Shown: positions 51,755 to 63,508 of the stretch, piece by piece
Layout: each line of letters begins with the position of its first letter
Position numbering within the stretch: position 1 is the first letter of the stretch
NCBI RefSeq assembly: GCF_004348975.1
Contig: NZ_SMFP01000014.1
Location: 1-64,000, forward strand
Source: Antarcticimicrobium sediminis
GTDB lineage: Bacteria > Pseudomonadota > Alphaproteobacteria > Rhodobacterales > Rhodobacteraceae
Reading direction: 5' to 3'
DNA length: 64,000 nt
Made by a program: the position numbers and the translations under genes
Notes under the pieces: generated by a model
Seen by the model: only the letters and a program-made list of their open reading frames with translations
What the model was told of the DNA's origin: nothing
Databases searched by the model: none

Positions 51755-52933
51755 ATGACCCCGGCAGCCCGCGTCGCCGCAGCGATCGACATTCTGGACG
51801 AGGTGTTGGCCGGCAAACCTGTCGAACAGGCGCTGACCGGCTGGGCACGGCATAGCCGGTTCGCCGGGTCCAAGGACCGGGCCGCGGTGCGCGATCATGT
51901 CTTTGACGCGGTGCGCGCACGCCGGTCGCTGGCCGCTCTGGGCGGGGGCGAGACCGGGCGCGGGCTGATGCTAGGCGCCTGCCGCCGCGATGGCACCGAT
52001 CCTGACCTGCTGTTCTCCGGGGTGGCCTATGGTCCGCCCGCCCTCACGCCGGAAGAGCGTGCGGCGGGGCGTGACCCGGAACCGGGGGCCGAGGCGCTGG
52101 ATATCGCCGATTGGCTCTGGCCCGCGTTCCGCGACAGTCTGGGCGACAGCAATGAGGCGGCGGCCCGGGCCCTGCAAACGCGTGCGCCGGTACATCTGCG
52201 GGTGAATCTGGGTAAAGGCGGGGTAGACGGTGCGGTTGCGGCGCTGGCCGAGGAGGGGATCGAAACCCGTCCCCATCCGGCGGCCGACACCGCGCTTGAG
52301 GTGGTGACAGGCGCGCGGCGCATCCGCAACAGCGTGGCCTATCGCGACGGGTTGGTGGAATTGCAGGATGCGGCCAGTCAGGCCGTGGTTGCCGCGTTGC
52401 CGCTGACCGATGGGATGCGGGTGCTGGATTATTGCGCCGGCGGGGGCGGCAAGACGCTGGCCATCGGCGCGCGGGCCGAGGTTGCGCTTTTTGCCCATGA
52501 CGCCTTGCCGCACCGCATGCAGGATCTGCCCGAACGTGCCGCGCGGGCAGGGCTGAAGGTTGATATTCTGGAGCCGGAAGATCTGGAGGGCGCGGCCCCG
52601 TTTGATCTGGTTCTGTGTGACGTGCCCTGTTCCGGCAGCGGGGCTTGGCGGCGCGCGCCCGAGGGCAAATGGAGACTGACGCCACAGGCGCTGGACGAGG
52701 TGATCCAGACCCAGGCCGAGATTCTCGACCGGGCCGCCACGCTGGTGGCCCCGGGCGGTGTGCTAGCCTATGCCACCTGTTCCGTGCTGGCGCGCGAGAA
52801 CGGCGATCAGATCGCCGCCTTCCTCGCCCGGCACTCAGGCTGGCACAACAGTTGGCAACACGCCTGGTCTGTCGTGGCGGGAACCGATGGGTTCTTTTCG
52901 GCGCAGTTGACTCGCGATCCCACGCCGTCATAA
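51755..52933 (+). CDS. RsmB/NOP-family RNA cytosine-5 methyltransferase
   Basis: A 392-residue m5C methyltransferase. An N-terminal NusB-like helical part (about residues 1-130) precedes the SAM domain: VLDYCAGGGGKTLA (motif I, about residue 226), DVPCSGSGAWRRAPEGKW (motif IV with the releasing Cys) and YATCSVLARENGDQ (motif VI with the catalytic Cys). rRNA is the likely substrate, but RsmB and related NOL1/Sun proteins act on different positions. It follows guaB by 61 nt. Confidence 0.9.
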   Translation: MTPAARVAAAIDILDEVLAGKPVEQALTGWARHSRFAGSKDRAAVRDHVFDAVRARRSLAALGGGETGRGLMLGACRRDGTDPDLLFSGVAYGPPALTPEERAAGRDPEPGAEALDIADWLWPAFRDSLGDSNEAAARALQTRAPVHLRVNLGKGGVDGAVAALAEEGIETRPHPAADTALEVVTGARRIRNSVAYRDGLVELQDAASQAVVAALPLTDGMRVLDYCAGGGGKTLAIGARAEVALFAHDALPHRMQDLPERAARAGLKVDILEPEDLEGAAPFDLVLCDVPCSGSGAWRRAPEGKWRLTPQALDEVIQTQAEILDRAATLVAPGGVLAYATCSVLARENGDQIAAFLARHSGWHNSWQHAWSVVAGTDGFFSAQLTRDPTPS

Positions 52934-52959
52934 TCTTTCTTGGGTGGAAAATCAGAGCG

Positions 52960-52975
52960 TTAATGCGGGCTTAAC
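52960..52975. promoter_or_regulatory. CtrA box (TTAA-N7-TTAAC) before cckA
   Basis: TTAA (52960-52963), seven bases, TTAAC (52971-52975): a perfect match to the full CtrA recognition site of alphaproteobacteria. It lies 55 nt before the cckA GTG start, so CtrA could control the kinase that activates it. Confidence 0.7.
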
Positions 52976-53030
52976 CGCTATGCCGCGAAATGGGCGGTAG
53001 CGATTCCCCCTGCGGACGGAGCCCCCAAAC

Positions 53031-55349
53031 GTGACAAGCCGCCCGATCACAAGCCGCCCAATCACCGTGAAATCCTTGTTGCCGGTTCCGGCACCTGCCC
53101 GTGCGCGGGTTGCTGCGGTTTTGCTGCTGGAAATCAGTCTGGTCGTCGGCGGTGTGTGGCTGGCGCCGGCCGGGCTGGCGTCGCTGGGGATGATCGCGGC
53201 GGGCGCGACGCTGGGGCTGGTGTTCGTGGGGATGGCGCTGCGCCGTCTGGTGATGCGGCGCGGGCTGGACGTGGCCAACGAACTGTTGGAAGGGTTCATC
53301 GAAAAGGATGCCTCGGCAAGTTTCGTGACCGATGCCGATGGTAGCGTTCTTGCGCGCAACGCCGCCGCAGAGGCGCTGTTTCCCGAAACCGCGAGCGATA
53401 CCCTGGCCGGGACGCTACGCTCGATCTTTGCCAACCCCTCGGCGCTGCTGTACCGGTTGCAGATGCACGCGGAAAAAGACGGTGCGACCTATGAAGATGT
53501 GGTGACGCGGCGCGGCCATGTGCGGTTGGCGGTGCATCAGATGGGGCGGCAAGGCTTTTTGTGGCGGGTCGAGGATATGTCCGAGCGGCCGCAAGCAGCC
53601 CAAAGCGGCGCGGCGCTGCCGGTGCCGCTGATCTCGCTGGGGCGGTCGGGCACGGTGCTGTTCATGAATGAGGCGGCCCGCTCGCTTGTGGGGCAGCGGG
53701 TGAAATCGCTGGACCGTCTGTTCCCGGCGCTGCCGCTGCGAGCGGGGCAGGTCAACGTGATTTCGACCAAGGACGGGCTGCGCGATGTGCTGGTATCCGA
53801 GTTCGACGGTGGTGCCGGTCGGCGCGAGTTGTTCTGCCTACCGGTGGACGGGCAGGAGGGGGGCGGGCGCGCGTCGGGCTTTGATACCTTGCCGGTGGCG
53901 ATGCTCAAGGTGGCGGCGACCGGGCGCATTCTGTCGGCAAACCGGCAGGCGGCCGGCCTGTTGGGCGCGGCTCCGGATCCGGAGGCAACGCTCGAGTCGC
54001 TGATGCAGGGGCTGGGTCGTCCGATCATGGACTGGCTGCGCGAGACGGCGCAGGGCAAGATCGGGAAGAATTCGGAATTCCTGCGGTTGACCCGCAAGGA
54101 CAGGGAGGTTTTCGTTCAGGTCACCCTGAGCCGCGTGGTCGAACAGGGCGAGCCGATCATGATCGCCGTGCTGAATGACGCGACCGAATTGAAGACGCTG
54201 GAGGCGCAGTTCGTCCAAAGCCAGAAGATGCAGGCGATCGGTCAACTCGCCGGCGGTATTGCGCATGATTTCAACAACCTGCTGACTGCTATTTCGGGGC
54301 ATTGCGACCTGTTGCTGTTGCGTCATGATCGCGGCGATCAGGATTTCAGAGATCTTGAACAGATCCGCCAGAATGCCAATCGCGCGGCCTCTCTGGTGGG
54401 GCAATTGCTGGCGTTTTCGCGCAAGCAGACGCTGCGCCCCGAGGTGCTGGATCTGCGCGATACGCTGTCGGATCTGACCCATCTCCTGAACCGTTTGGTG
54501 GGCGAAAAAGTGACCCTGACCTTGAGCCATGAACCGGTGCTGCGCCCGATCCGGGCCGACAAGCGGCAGCTGGAACAGGTGTTGATGAATCTGGTGGTCA
54601 ACGCGCGGGATGCGATGCCACAGGGCGGCGAGATTCGCATCGAAACCGAGGTGGTGACGCTGGACGCGACCCTGCAACGCGACCGCGCGACGGTTCCCCC
54701 GGGGGAATATGTGACCGTCAAGGTGTGTGACGAGGGCACCGGCATCCCGCAGGACGATCTGCAAAAGGTGTTCGAGCCGTTCTTTACCACCAAGCGCACC
54801 GGCGAGGGCACCGGGCTGGGCCTGTCGACGGCCTATGGCATCATCAAGCAGACCGGCGGGTTCATCTTTGTCGATAGCGTCGAGGGCAGCGGGACGGAGT
54901 TCACCCTGTTTCTGCCGGTCTTTGAGCAGACGGGCGAGACCGCGCGGCCCGTCGCCGCACCGCTCAAGGGGCCCCCGCTTCAGGGCGACGGGGTGATCCT
55001 GTTGGTCGAAGACGAGGCGCCGGTACGGGCCTTTGCCGCCCGTGCGTTGCGCCTGCGCGGGTATACGGTGCTGGAGGCCGAATCAGCCGAGGATGCGCTG
55101 AAAATGCTGGAAGATCCGGCGCTGCTGGTGGATGTGTTCGTCACCGATGTGGTGATGCCAGGCTTGGATGGGCCGAGTTGGGTGCGCGCGGCCCGCAAGG
55201 ACCGGCCCGAGGTGCGGGTGGTTTTCGTGTCGGGTTATGCCGAGGGCGCCTTTGGCGAGGCCGAACCAGAGGTTCCGAATTCGGTCTTCCTGCCCAAACC
55301 CTTCTCTCTCACACAGTTGGCCGAGACGGTCTTTCAGCAGATGCACTGA
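53031..55349 (+). CDS. cckA: Hybrid histidine kinase CckA
   Basis: Kinase/phosphatase feeding ChpT and CtrA, the alphaproteobacterial pathway for cell cycle, motility and gene transfer agent control. The 772 residues contain two membrane helices (about 22-70), PAS-like sensory domains (about 85-395), a HisKA domain with phospho-acceptor His412 in GGIAHDFNNLL, a HATPase domain (NLVVNARDAMPQGG, GTGLGLSTAYGII) and a receiver domain with Asp706 (FVTDVVMPG). Start is a GTG with a ggacggag site; a second GTG at 53067 is possible. The gene has short tandem repeats at both ends and recA lies nearby. Confidence 0.95.
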   Translation: MTSRPITSRPITVKSLLPVPAPARARVAAVLLLEISLVVGGVWLAPAGLASLGMIAAGATLGLVFVGMALRRLVMRRGLDVANELLEGFIEKDASASFVTDADGSVLARNAAAEALFPETASDTLAGTLRSIFANPSALLYRLQMHAEKDGATYEDVVTRRGHVRLAVHQMGRQGFLWRVEDMSERPQAAQSGAALPVPLISLGRSGTVLFMNEAARSLVGQRVKSLDRLFPALPLRAGQVNVISTKDGLRDVLVSEFDGGAGRRELFCLPVDGQEGGGRASGFDTLPVAMLKVAATGRILSANRQAAGLLGAAPDPEATLESLMQGLGRPIMDWLRETAQGKIGKNSEFLRLTRKDREVFVQVTLSRVVEQGEPIMIAVLNDATELKTLEAQFVQSQKMQAIGQLAGGIAHDFNNLLTAISGHCDLLLLRHDRGDQDFRDLEQIRQNANRAASLVGQLLAFSRKQTLRPEVLDLRDTLSDLTHLLNRLVGEKVTLTLSHEPVLRPIRADKRQLEQVLMNLVVNARDAMPQGGEIRIETEVVTLDATLQRDRATVPPGEYVTVKVCDEGTGIPQDDLQKVFEPFFTTKRTGEGTGLGLSTAYGIIKQTGGFIFVDSVEGSGTEFTLFLPVFEQTGETARPVAAPLKGPPLQGDGVILLVEDEAPVRAFAARALRLRGYTVLEAESAEDALKMLEDPALLVDVFVTDVVMPGLDGPSWVRAARKDRPEVRVVFVSGYAEGAFGEAEPEVPNSVFLPKPFSLTQLAETVFQQMH
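53034..53063 (+). repeat. 15-bp in-frame duplication at the cckA start
   Basis: acaagccgcccgatc (53034-53048) and acaagccgcccaatc (53049-53063) encode TSRPI twice directly after the start codon. The single difference (CCG to CCA) is synonymous. Confidence 0.8.
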
Positions 55350-55368
55350 CTTTCAGCAGATGCACTGA
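55331..55368 (+). repeat. Exact 19-bp tandem duplication of the cckA 3' end
   Basis: ctttcagcagatgcactga occurs at 55331-55349, ending exactly at the cckA stop, and again without change at 55350-55368. The second copy encodes FQQMH-stop in another frame because 19 is not a multiple of three. Confidence 0.9.
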
Positions 55369-55376
55369 CGACGGCA

Positions 55377-55970
55377 TCAGTCGATGCTGTCGTACAGCGC
55401 GAATTCCTCGGCGCATTTGCGACGATAGCGGGCCTCGGTCTTGGCGGACAGTTCCAGCACCATTTCCGGCGAGACATTCTCGCGCGCGGTCTCGATCCGG
55501 GTCTTGAGCCGCTCTTCGAGAAAGCGGTTGAGTTTGTCCGGTGCCTCATGGCGGAACATATGGGTGACGCGCAGCCCGTTGGGGCGCGGTTCGAGAAACT
55601 TCGCCTGGCTGCCCACATTCGCAAAGCCCGGGCGCTCGCCCTTGAGATAGGCATCGACAAAGGCATCGAAGCTGATGTCATGGGTCGAGTTGGGCTTGCC
55701 CGCCATGAAGGGGCGGCGGCGATAGCGGTACCAACTGCCCAGCCAACTGATCGGCTCTCGCATCACGGCGAGAGTCTCCATCTCGGTCTTGCAGGCCTTT
55801 TCGAACATCGGGCGAAAGAATCTGTTGTAGCGATAGACCGGCGCGTGCTTCAGCTCGGGCGGATCGGAAACGACGATGTCGGCGCGATCCCGCAGGGCGG
55901 TTTCATACGCGGTTGTTCCGGTTTTCGGCACCGAGAGGAACACCAGTCGTTCTTTATAGAAAACAAGCAT
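55377..55970 (-). CDS. Sulfotransferase family protein
   Basis: A 197-residue protein with the PAPS-binding features of sulfotransferases: the 5'-phosphosulfate loop FLSVPKTGTTAYE (about residues 11-23) and the 3'-phosphate motif VMREPISWLGSWYR (about residues 69-82). The acceptor is unknown; such short enzymes in roseobacters often modify surface glycans. It is convergent with cckA, its stop lying 8 nt beyond the repeat, and divergent from recA. A second sulfotransferase lies at the window end. Confidence 0.82.
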   Translation of the reverse strand: MLVFYKERLVFLSVPKTGTTAYETALRDRADIVVSDPPELKHAPVYRYNRFFRPMFEKACKTEMETLAVMREPISWLGSWYRYRRRPFMAGKPNSTHDISFDAFVDAYLKGERPGFANVGSQAKFLEPRPNGLRVTHMFRHEAPDKLNRFLEERLKTRIETARENVSPEMVLELSAKTEARYRRKCAEEFALYDSID

Positions 55971-56092
55971 TTAGACTTTTACCTTCCTGTCCCAGCCAAG
56001 CCAAGACTGCCGTAAACTCAAATTTAACTCAATTGCGAAAGGGTTGGAGGCGCAAGTTTTCGATTGATATGTTCTCTTTTTGATCTCATAAA

Positions 56093-56107
56093 GAACAGGT
56101 AGGGAAC
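56093..56107. promoter_or_regulatory. LexA box (GAAC-N7-GAAC) before recA
   Basis: GAAC (56093-56096), seven bases, GAAC (56104-56107): the alphaproteobacterial LexA direct repeat read on the other strand. It lies 57 nt before the chosen recA start. A second near match, GTTC-N7-GATC, precedes it at 56071-56085. Confidence 0.8.
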
Positions 56108-56163
56108 AAACCGATGATTGCCGCCCGGGATCGGGTGTGACACTAAGGAAGGTGAACGGGGCT

Positions 56164-57243
56164 ATGGCGGATCTTCTGACAATGAGCAGCAAGCAAAACA
56201 AGAACAGCGCAGACAAGCAAAAAGCACTGGACAGCGCCTTGGCCCAGATCGAACGGCAGTTCGGCAAGGGATCGATCATGAAACTGGGGGGCGACAATCC
56301 GCTGCCTGAGATCGAGTCGACTTCAACCGGGTCCTTGGGGTTGGATATCGCGCTTGGCATCGGCGGATTGCCGATGGGTCGGATCGTCGAGATTTACGGG
56401 CCGGAAAGCTCGGGCAAGACGACGCTGACCCTGCATTGCATCGCCGAGCAGCAGAAAAAGGGCGGTGTCTGCGCCTTTGTTGATGCCGAACATGCGCTCG
56501 ATCCGCTCTATGCGCGCAAACTCGGGGTGGATCTGGATGAGTTGCTGATTTCCCAGCCCGACACCGGCGAACAGGCGTTGGAAATCACCGATACGCTGGT
56601 GCGCTCCGGCGCGGTGAACATGGTGGTGGTCGATTCGGTCGCCGCGCTGACCCCCAAGTCCGAACTTGAAGGCGACATGGGCGATTCCAGCGTCGGCGTG
56701 CAGGCCCGGCTGATGAGCCAGGCGATGCGCAAGCTGACCGGCTCGATCAGCCGCTCCAACTGCATCGTGATCTTCATCAACCAGATCCGGATGAAGATCG
56801 GTGTGATGTTCGGCAGCCCGGAAACCACGACCGGCGGCAATGCGCTGAAATTCTACTCTTCGGTGCGGCTGGATATTCGCCGCATCGGTGCCATCAAGGA
56901 CCGCGACGAGGTCGTTGGCAATGCCACCCGGGTCAAAGTAGTCAAGAACAAGGTGGCGCCGCCCTTCAAGCAGGTGGAATTCGACATCATGTATGGCGAA
57001 GGTATTTCCAAGACCGGCGAATTGCTGGATCTGGGCGTCAAGGCCGGGGTGGTGAACAAATCCGGCTCCTGGTTCAGTTATGGCGATGAACGGATCGGCC
57101 AGGGGCGCGAAAACGCCAAGGTGTTCTTGCGCGAGCATGAGCCCATTGCACTGGAGATCGAGGACAAGATCCGCGCCTCGCATGGGCTCGACTTCGACCT
57201 GACCGCGCGCGACGAGGGCGGCGAAGATATTCTGGAGGCCTGA
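56164..57243 (+). CDS. recA: Recombinase RecA
   Basis: DNA strand-exchange protein and LexA coprotease. The 359 residues have Walker [10 protein letters not shown] (from Gly79), [23 protein letters not shown] and the L1/L2 DNA-binding loops ([39 protein letters not shown]). Start chosen at ATG 56164 ([10 protein letters not shown]), which fits related RecA N-termini; an in-frame GTG at 56137 would add nine residues. LexA boxes upstream show SOS control. A long hairpin follows the gene. Confidence 0.97.
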   Translation: MADLLTMSSKQNKNSADKQKALDSALAQIERQFGKGSIMKLGGDNPLPEIESTSTGSLGLDIALGIGGLPMGRIVEIYGPESSGKTTLTLHCIAEQQKKGGVCAFVDAEHALDPLYARKLGVDLDELLISQPDTGEQALEITDTLVRSGAVNMVVVDSVAALTPKSELEGDMGDSSVGVQARLMSQAMRKLTGSISRSNCIVIFINQIRMKIGVMFGSPETTTGGNALKFYSSVRLDIRRIGAIKDRDEVVGNATRVKVVKNKVAPPFKQVEFDIMYGEGISKTGELLDLGVKAGVVNKSGSWFSYGDERIGQGRENAKVFLREHEPIALEIEDKIRASHGLDFDLTARDEGGEDILEA

Positions 57244-57288
57244 CCCGGTGGGGGGATCCTCCCCGCAGTATTGGCCAAAACGACTGCA

Positions 57289-57330
57289 GATGCAAACAGG
57301 GCGTGCCAGATGGCGCGCCCTGTTTGCATC
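57289..57330. terminator. Long hairpin after recA
   Basis: Arms 57289-57308 and 57311-57330 (GATGCAAACAGGG... with its complement) pair over 20 bases with one G-T pair and almost no loop. TTGCCC follows, so the T run is poor. It could end recA transcription or be an extruding palindrome. Before it, at 57251-57265, a ggggggatcctcccc palindrome joins a short relative of the intergenic repeat seen near pdxA. Confidence 0.6.
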
Positions 57331-57429
57331 TTGCCCGGCGCGAGGGCGGTGGACAGTGCCCGGGTGGGGGGATAAACCTGCGCAAACGGGATTTCCCGGC
57401 CACCCCCATAGCCCGTCAAGAGACATGCA

Positions 57430-60090
<2,661 letters not shown>

Positions 60091-60093
60091 AAG

Positions 60094-60381
60094 ATGGGTG
60101 CACTCTGGATTGCGCATGTGACGGTGACCGACGAAGAAGCTTATGGCAAATATGCCAAGCTGGCGGGCCCCGCGATCGCCAAGCATGGCGGCGAGTTCAT
60201 TGCGCGGGCTGGCAAGTTCGTTCAGCTTGAGGGCAAGGAGCGGCCGCGCAATGTGGTGGCGAAATTCCCCACGGTGGATGCGGCTGTGACCTGCTATCAC
60301 TCGCCCGAGTATCAGGAGGCTTTGAGCCATGCGCGCGGCGCGGCCGAACGCGAACTGATGGTTGTTGAGACCAGCGAATAA
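60094..60381 (+). CDS. DUF1330 domain-containing protein
   Basis: A 95-residue protein of the DUF1330 family (dimeric alpha/beta-barrel ferredoxin-like fold), with WIAHVTVTDEEAYGKYAKLA at the start, GGEFIARAGKFVQLEG and CYHSPEYQEAL. Function unknown in the family. It begins 3 nt after alaS and shares its transcript. A strong hairpin ends the unit. Confidence 0.9.
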   Translation: MGALWIAHVTVTDEEAYGKYAKLAGPAIAKHGGEFIARAGKFVQLEGKERPRNVVAKFPTVDAAVTCYHSPEYQEALSHARGAAERELMVVETSE

Positions 60382-60389
60382 GATTGCAA

Positions 60390-60422
60390 TCGCCCCGATC
60401 CCGCACGTCGGGGTCGGGGCGA
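60390..60422. terminator. Terminator between DUF1330 and VOC genes
   Basis: tcgccccgatcccg (60390-60403) and cggggtcggggcga (60409-60422) form a 14-bp stem with one mismatch and a 5-nt loop, followed by ATTCTT. It separates two convergent genes and could stop both, though T runs are weak. Confidence 0.7.
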
Positions 60423-60426
60423 ATTC

Positions 60427-61008
60427 TTAGTACGGGTTTTGCGGCCCGCGATCCTCTGACAGGGATTGCTGTCGGCGCAGGACCAGATGTTCGATAGCAT
60501 CGGCCAGATGGTCTTCGGCGATGTTGTAATCGCCGCGCGCCACCCGGATGCGGTGGGCTTCGATCATCACATCGGCATGGGTGCAGCCCGCAGGCGGTTC
60601 GAACCGATAGCAGGCCAGTTCGATCAGCAACCCCAGTGGATCGGTGAAATAGATCGAGTCCATGAACCCGCGATCCTTTGGCCCCGAGTGCCGGATCCCA
60701 CGCGCGTCGAGTCGGGGCACGGCCTGACTGAAAACCGCCCGCGAAACGTTGAAGGCCAGATGATGCACACATCCCGGCTCGGTCGGGGTGCGGTTGGGGT
60801 CTGGCTTGCGGTTTTCGTTGGTAAAGACGGTGATCAGCCGCCCGTCGCCCGGATCGAAATACAGGTGCCCCTCGTTGGGGTCGTCCAGATTGGGCTGATC
60901 AAAGACAAAGGGCATGCCCAGTACCCCCTCCCAGAAATCAATCGAGGTTTGCCGATCAGCGCCGGTGAGCGTGATATGGTGTACGCCTTGAACTTGCAGC
61001 TTGCGCAT
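60427..61008 (-). CDS. VOC family protein (glyoxalase/extradiol-type)
   Basis: A 193-residue vicinal-oxygen-chelate protein. One glyoxalase module starts with VHHITLTGADRQTSIDFWEGVLGM-like sequence (HH at residues 10-11) and a second conserved part has CVHHLAFNV and SIYFTDPLGLLIELA, placing metal ligands His and Glu. It resembles ring-cleaving dioxygenase-like MhqO/LinE-type members, but the substrate is unknown. A terminator lies after the next gene, and this one ends at the DUF1330 hairpin. Confidence 0.85.
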   Translation of the reverse strand: MRKLQVQGVHHITLTGADRQTSIDFWEGVLGMPFVFDQPNLDDPNEGHLYFDPGDGRLITVFTNENRKPDPNRTPTEPGCVHHLAFNVSRAVFSQAVPRLDARGIRHSGPKDRGFMDSIYFTDPLGLLIELACYRFEPPAGCTHADVMIEAHRIRVARGDYNIAEDHLADAIEHLVLRRQQSLSEDRGPQNPY

Positions 61009-61106
61009 GGGTCGTCTCCCTGTTGCGGGAAGTCTAGCACATGTGCGCGGAAATCAAGACACCACCGGGGGCGGGCGCTGTTTACGGTCAGGACCGCCGC
61101 AACGCG

Positions 61107-61130
61107 AAAGGCCGCCCAACGGCGGCCTTT
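61107..61130 (-). terminator. Intrinsic terminator of typA
   Basis: AAAGGCCGCC (61107-61116) and GGCGGCCTTT (61121-61130) form a perfect 10-bp stem with a 4-nt loop, 9 nt after the typA stop on the minus strand. A and T runs at both sides make it usable in either direction. Confidence 0.85.
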
Positions 61131-61138
61131 CGTTTCGA

Positions 61139-62953
61139 TCAGTAGTTTTTCGCGGCGCGTTTGCGCTCGTTCGGATCAAGATGGCGTTTGCGCATCCGGA
61201 TCGATTGAGGCGTCACCTCGACCAATTCGTCATCGTTGATATAGGCGATGGCCTCTTCCAGCGACAGGGTGATCGGCGTTGTCAGTTTTACCGCCTCATC
61301 GGTCCCAGAGGCGCGCACGTTGGTCAGTTTCTTGCCCTTGAGCGGGTTGACCTCAAGGTCGTTGTCGCGGCTGTGTTCGCCGATGACCATGCCCTGATAA
61401 ATCTTGGTCTGCGGCCCGACAAAGAGCTTGCCGCGCGCCTCAAGGTTCCAAAGCGCATAGGCCACGGCATCGCCGGTTTCCATCGAGATCAGCACACCCT
61501 GACGACGGCCCGGGATCGACCCTTTGTAAGGCGACCACGAATGGAACACGCGGTTCAAAACGCCGGTGCCGCGGGTGTCGGTGAGAAATTCACCATGATA
61601 GCCGATCAACCCACGCGACGGCACATGCGCGACAATACGGGTCTTGCCAGCGTTCTGGCGCATTTCGACCAGATCACCCTTGCGAGGACCGGTGATCTTT
61701 TCGATTACGGCGCCGGAATATTCGTCATCGACGTCGATGGTGACTTCTTCGATCGGCTCAAGGCGTTTGCCATCTTCTTCGCGCATGATCACCTGCGGGC
61801 GCGAAATGCTCAGCTCGAAGCCTTCACGGCGCATGTTTTCGATCAACACGCCCATTTGCAATTCGCCGCGACCCGAAACCTCAAAGGCTTCGCCGCCCGG
61901 TGTGTCGGCGATCTTGATGGCGACGTTTGATTCCGCTTCTTTCATCAGCCGTTCGCGGATCACCCGCGATTGCACCTTTTTGCCTTCGCGGCCGGCAAAC
62001 GGGCTGTCGTTGATGCCGAAGGTCACGGTGATGGTCGGCGGGTCGATCGGCTGTGCGTCAAGCGGCACGTCCACGGCCAGCGCGCAGATGGTGTCGGCCA
62101 CGGTGGCCTTCTGCATGCCGGCGATGCTGACGATATCGCCGGCTTCCCCTTCGTCGATGTCGCTTTGGCCAAGACCCCGGAAGGCCTGCACACGGGTGAC
62201 ACGAAACTGCTCGATCTTTTGGCCGATCCGCGACAGGGCCTGAACCGTCTGGCCAACCTTGACGCGGCCGGTCTCGATCCGTCCGGTCAGGATGCGCCCC
62301 ACGAAGGGGTCAGCACCCAGCGTGGTCGCCAGCATCCGGAAATCTTCGCCCTGATGCTTGATCTGCTTCGGGGCGGGCACGTGGTTGACCACAAGGTTGA
62401 ACAGCGCCGAGAGATCCTTGCGCGGACCATCCAGCTCTGCATCGCACCAGCCAGAGCGGCCAGAGGCATAGAGATGGGGAAAGTCGAGCTGGTCGTCATC
62501 GGCATCGAGCGAGCCGAACAGGTCGAACACCTCGTTGAGCGCGCGGTCGGGCTCGGCATCCGGTTTGTCGACCTTGTTCAGCACCACGATGGGACGAAGC
62601 CCCAGCGCCAGCGCCTTGGAAGTGACGAATTTGGTTTGGGGCATCGGGCCTTCGGCCGCGTCCACCAGCAGAACGACACCATCGACCATCGACAGGATAC
62701 GCTCCACCTCGCCGCCGAAATCGGCGTGACCGGGCGTATCGACGATGTTGATACGGGTGCCTTTCCATTCCACGCTGGTCGCTTTGGCCAGAATGGTGAT
62801 GCCGCGTTCGCGTTCCAGGTCGTTGCTGTCCATGGCGCGTTCGGCCACAGCCTGGTTTTCACGGAAGGCGCCGGATTGTTTCAGCAGCTCATCCACCAGT
62901 GTGGTCTTGCCGTGGTCAACGTGTGCGATAATCGCGATATTGCGAAGGTCCAT
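61139..62953 (-). CDS. typA: Translational GTPase TypA/BipA
   Basis: Ribosome-associated GTPase needed for growth under stress and for 50S assembly at low temperature. The 604 residues contain the G1 motif AHVDHGKTT at the N-terminus, [14 protein letters not shown] (G3), [10 protein letters not shown] (G4), a beta-barrel domain and a C-terminal domain with [21 protein letters not shown]. Start ATG 62953 is followed directly by the family opening [17 protein letters not shown]. Terminator downstream. Confidence 0.97.
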   Translation of the reverse strand: MDLRNIAIIAHVDHGKTTLVDELLKQSGAFRENQAVAERAMDSNDLERERGITILAKATSVEWKGTRINIVDTPGHADFGGEVERILSMVDGVVLLVDAAEGPMPQTKFVTSKALALGLRPIVVLNKVDKPDAEPDRALNEVFDLFGSLDADDDQLDFPHLYASGRSGWCDAELDGPRKDLSALFNLVVNHVPAPKQIKHQGEDFRMLATTLGADPFVGRILTGRIETGRVKVGQTVQALSRIGQKIEQFRVTRVQAFRGLGQSDIDEGEAGDIVSIAGMQKATVADTICALAVDVPLDAQPIDPPTITVTFGINDSPFAGREGKKVQSRVIRERLMKEAESNVAIKIADTPGGEAFEVSGRGELQMGVLIENMRREGFELSISRPQVIMREEDGKRLEPIEEVTIDVDDEYSGAVIEKITGPRKGDLVEMRQNAGKTRIVAHVPSRGLIGYHGEFLTDTRGTGVLNRVFHSWSPYKGSIPGRRQGVLISMETGDAVAYALWNLEARGKLFVGPQTKIYQGMVIGEHSRDNDLEVNPLKGKKLTNVRASGTDEAVKLTTPITLSLEEAIAYINDDELVEVTPQSIRMRKRHLDPNERKRAAKNY

Positions 62954-63038
62954 TAAGTAAGCCTCAAATCGGGGGTTGGGGCCGCATAGCCTGCTGCAGC
63001 GCAGAACGCCAGCGTAAAAGCACGCTGAGGCGGCCGGA

Positions 63039-63374
63039 TCAGTGGGTGGTGGTGCCCGAAAACACGTTGATCACCACGATTCCGGCGATGATCAAGCCAA
63101 GTCCGAGCAGCGCCGGCAGGTCCAACCGCTGGCCAAAGGCAACCATCCCGATCCCGGCAATGAACACGATGCCCAGCCCGGACCAGATCGCATAGACGAC
63201 GCCCACCGGCATCACCCGCAGCACCAGCGCGAGCAGATAGAAACTGAGCGCATAGGCCACGACCACCAGAATCGAGGGCAGCAGGCGGGAAAACTGTTGG
63301 CTGGCCTGCAACGCCGAGGTGCCAATGGTCTCGGCAGCCACGGCAAGGATCAGATACACGTAATGCGCGGGCAT
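63039..63374 (-). CDS. SMR-family small multidrug transporter
   Basis: A 111-residue protein with four predicted membrane helices and the EmrE-type Glu15 (YLILAVAAETIGTSALQAS). It would act as a dual-topology dimer exporting cations, or guanidinium if of the Gdx type. The PVGVVYAIWSGLGIV motif of the family is present. ATG 63374 is preceded by ggaggggctg, deciding the start. The 63375-63508 gap upstream shows a GC-rich hairpin (63483-63502) but no recognisable guanidine riboswitch. Confidence 0.9.
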   Translation of the reverse strand: MPAHYVYLILAVAAETIGTSALQASQQFSRLLPSILVVVAYALSFYLLALVLRVMPVGVVYAIWSGLGIVFIAGIGMVAFGQRLDLPALLGLGLIIAGIVVINVFSGTTTH

Positions 63375-63508
63375 CAGCCCCTCCATGCTTGAGTCCCACA
63401 GGTCTGCACGATCTAGGGCTCGGGAGGCAATCCCGATTGTTCCGCCGGGAAGTATTCGGCCCTCGGTTGAAAGCCGGTCGCGGCGCCCCCACGGGGGACG
63501 CGCAGCGG

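Noticed and set aside
63375-63508. Guanidine riboswitch for the SMR gene
   Set aside because: A GC hairpin exists but none of the paired ACGR loops expected for the guanidine-II type; it is more likely the end of the sulfotransferase transcript.
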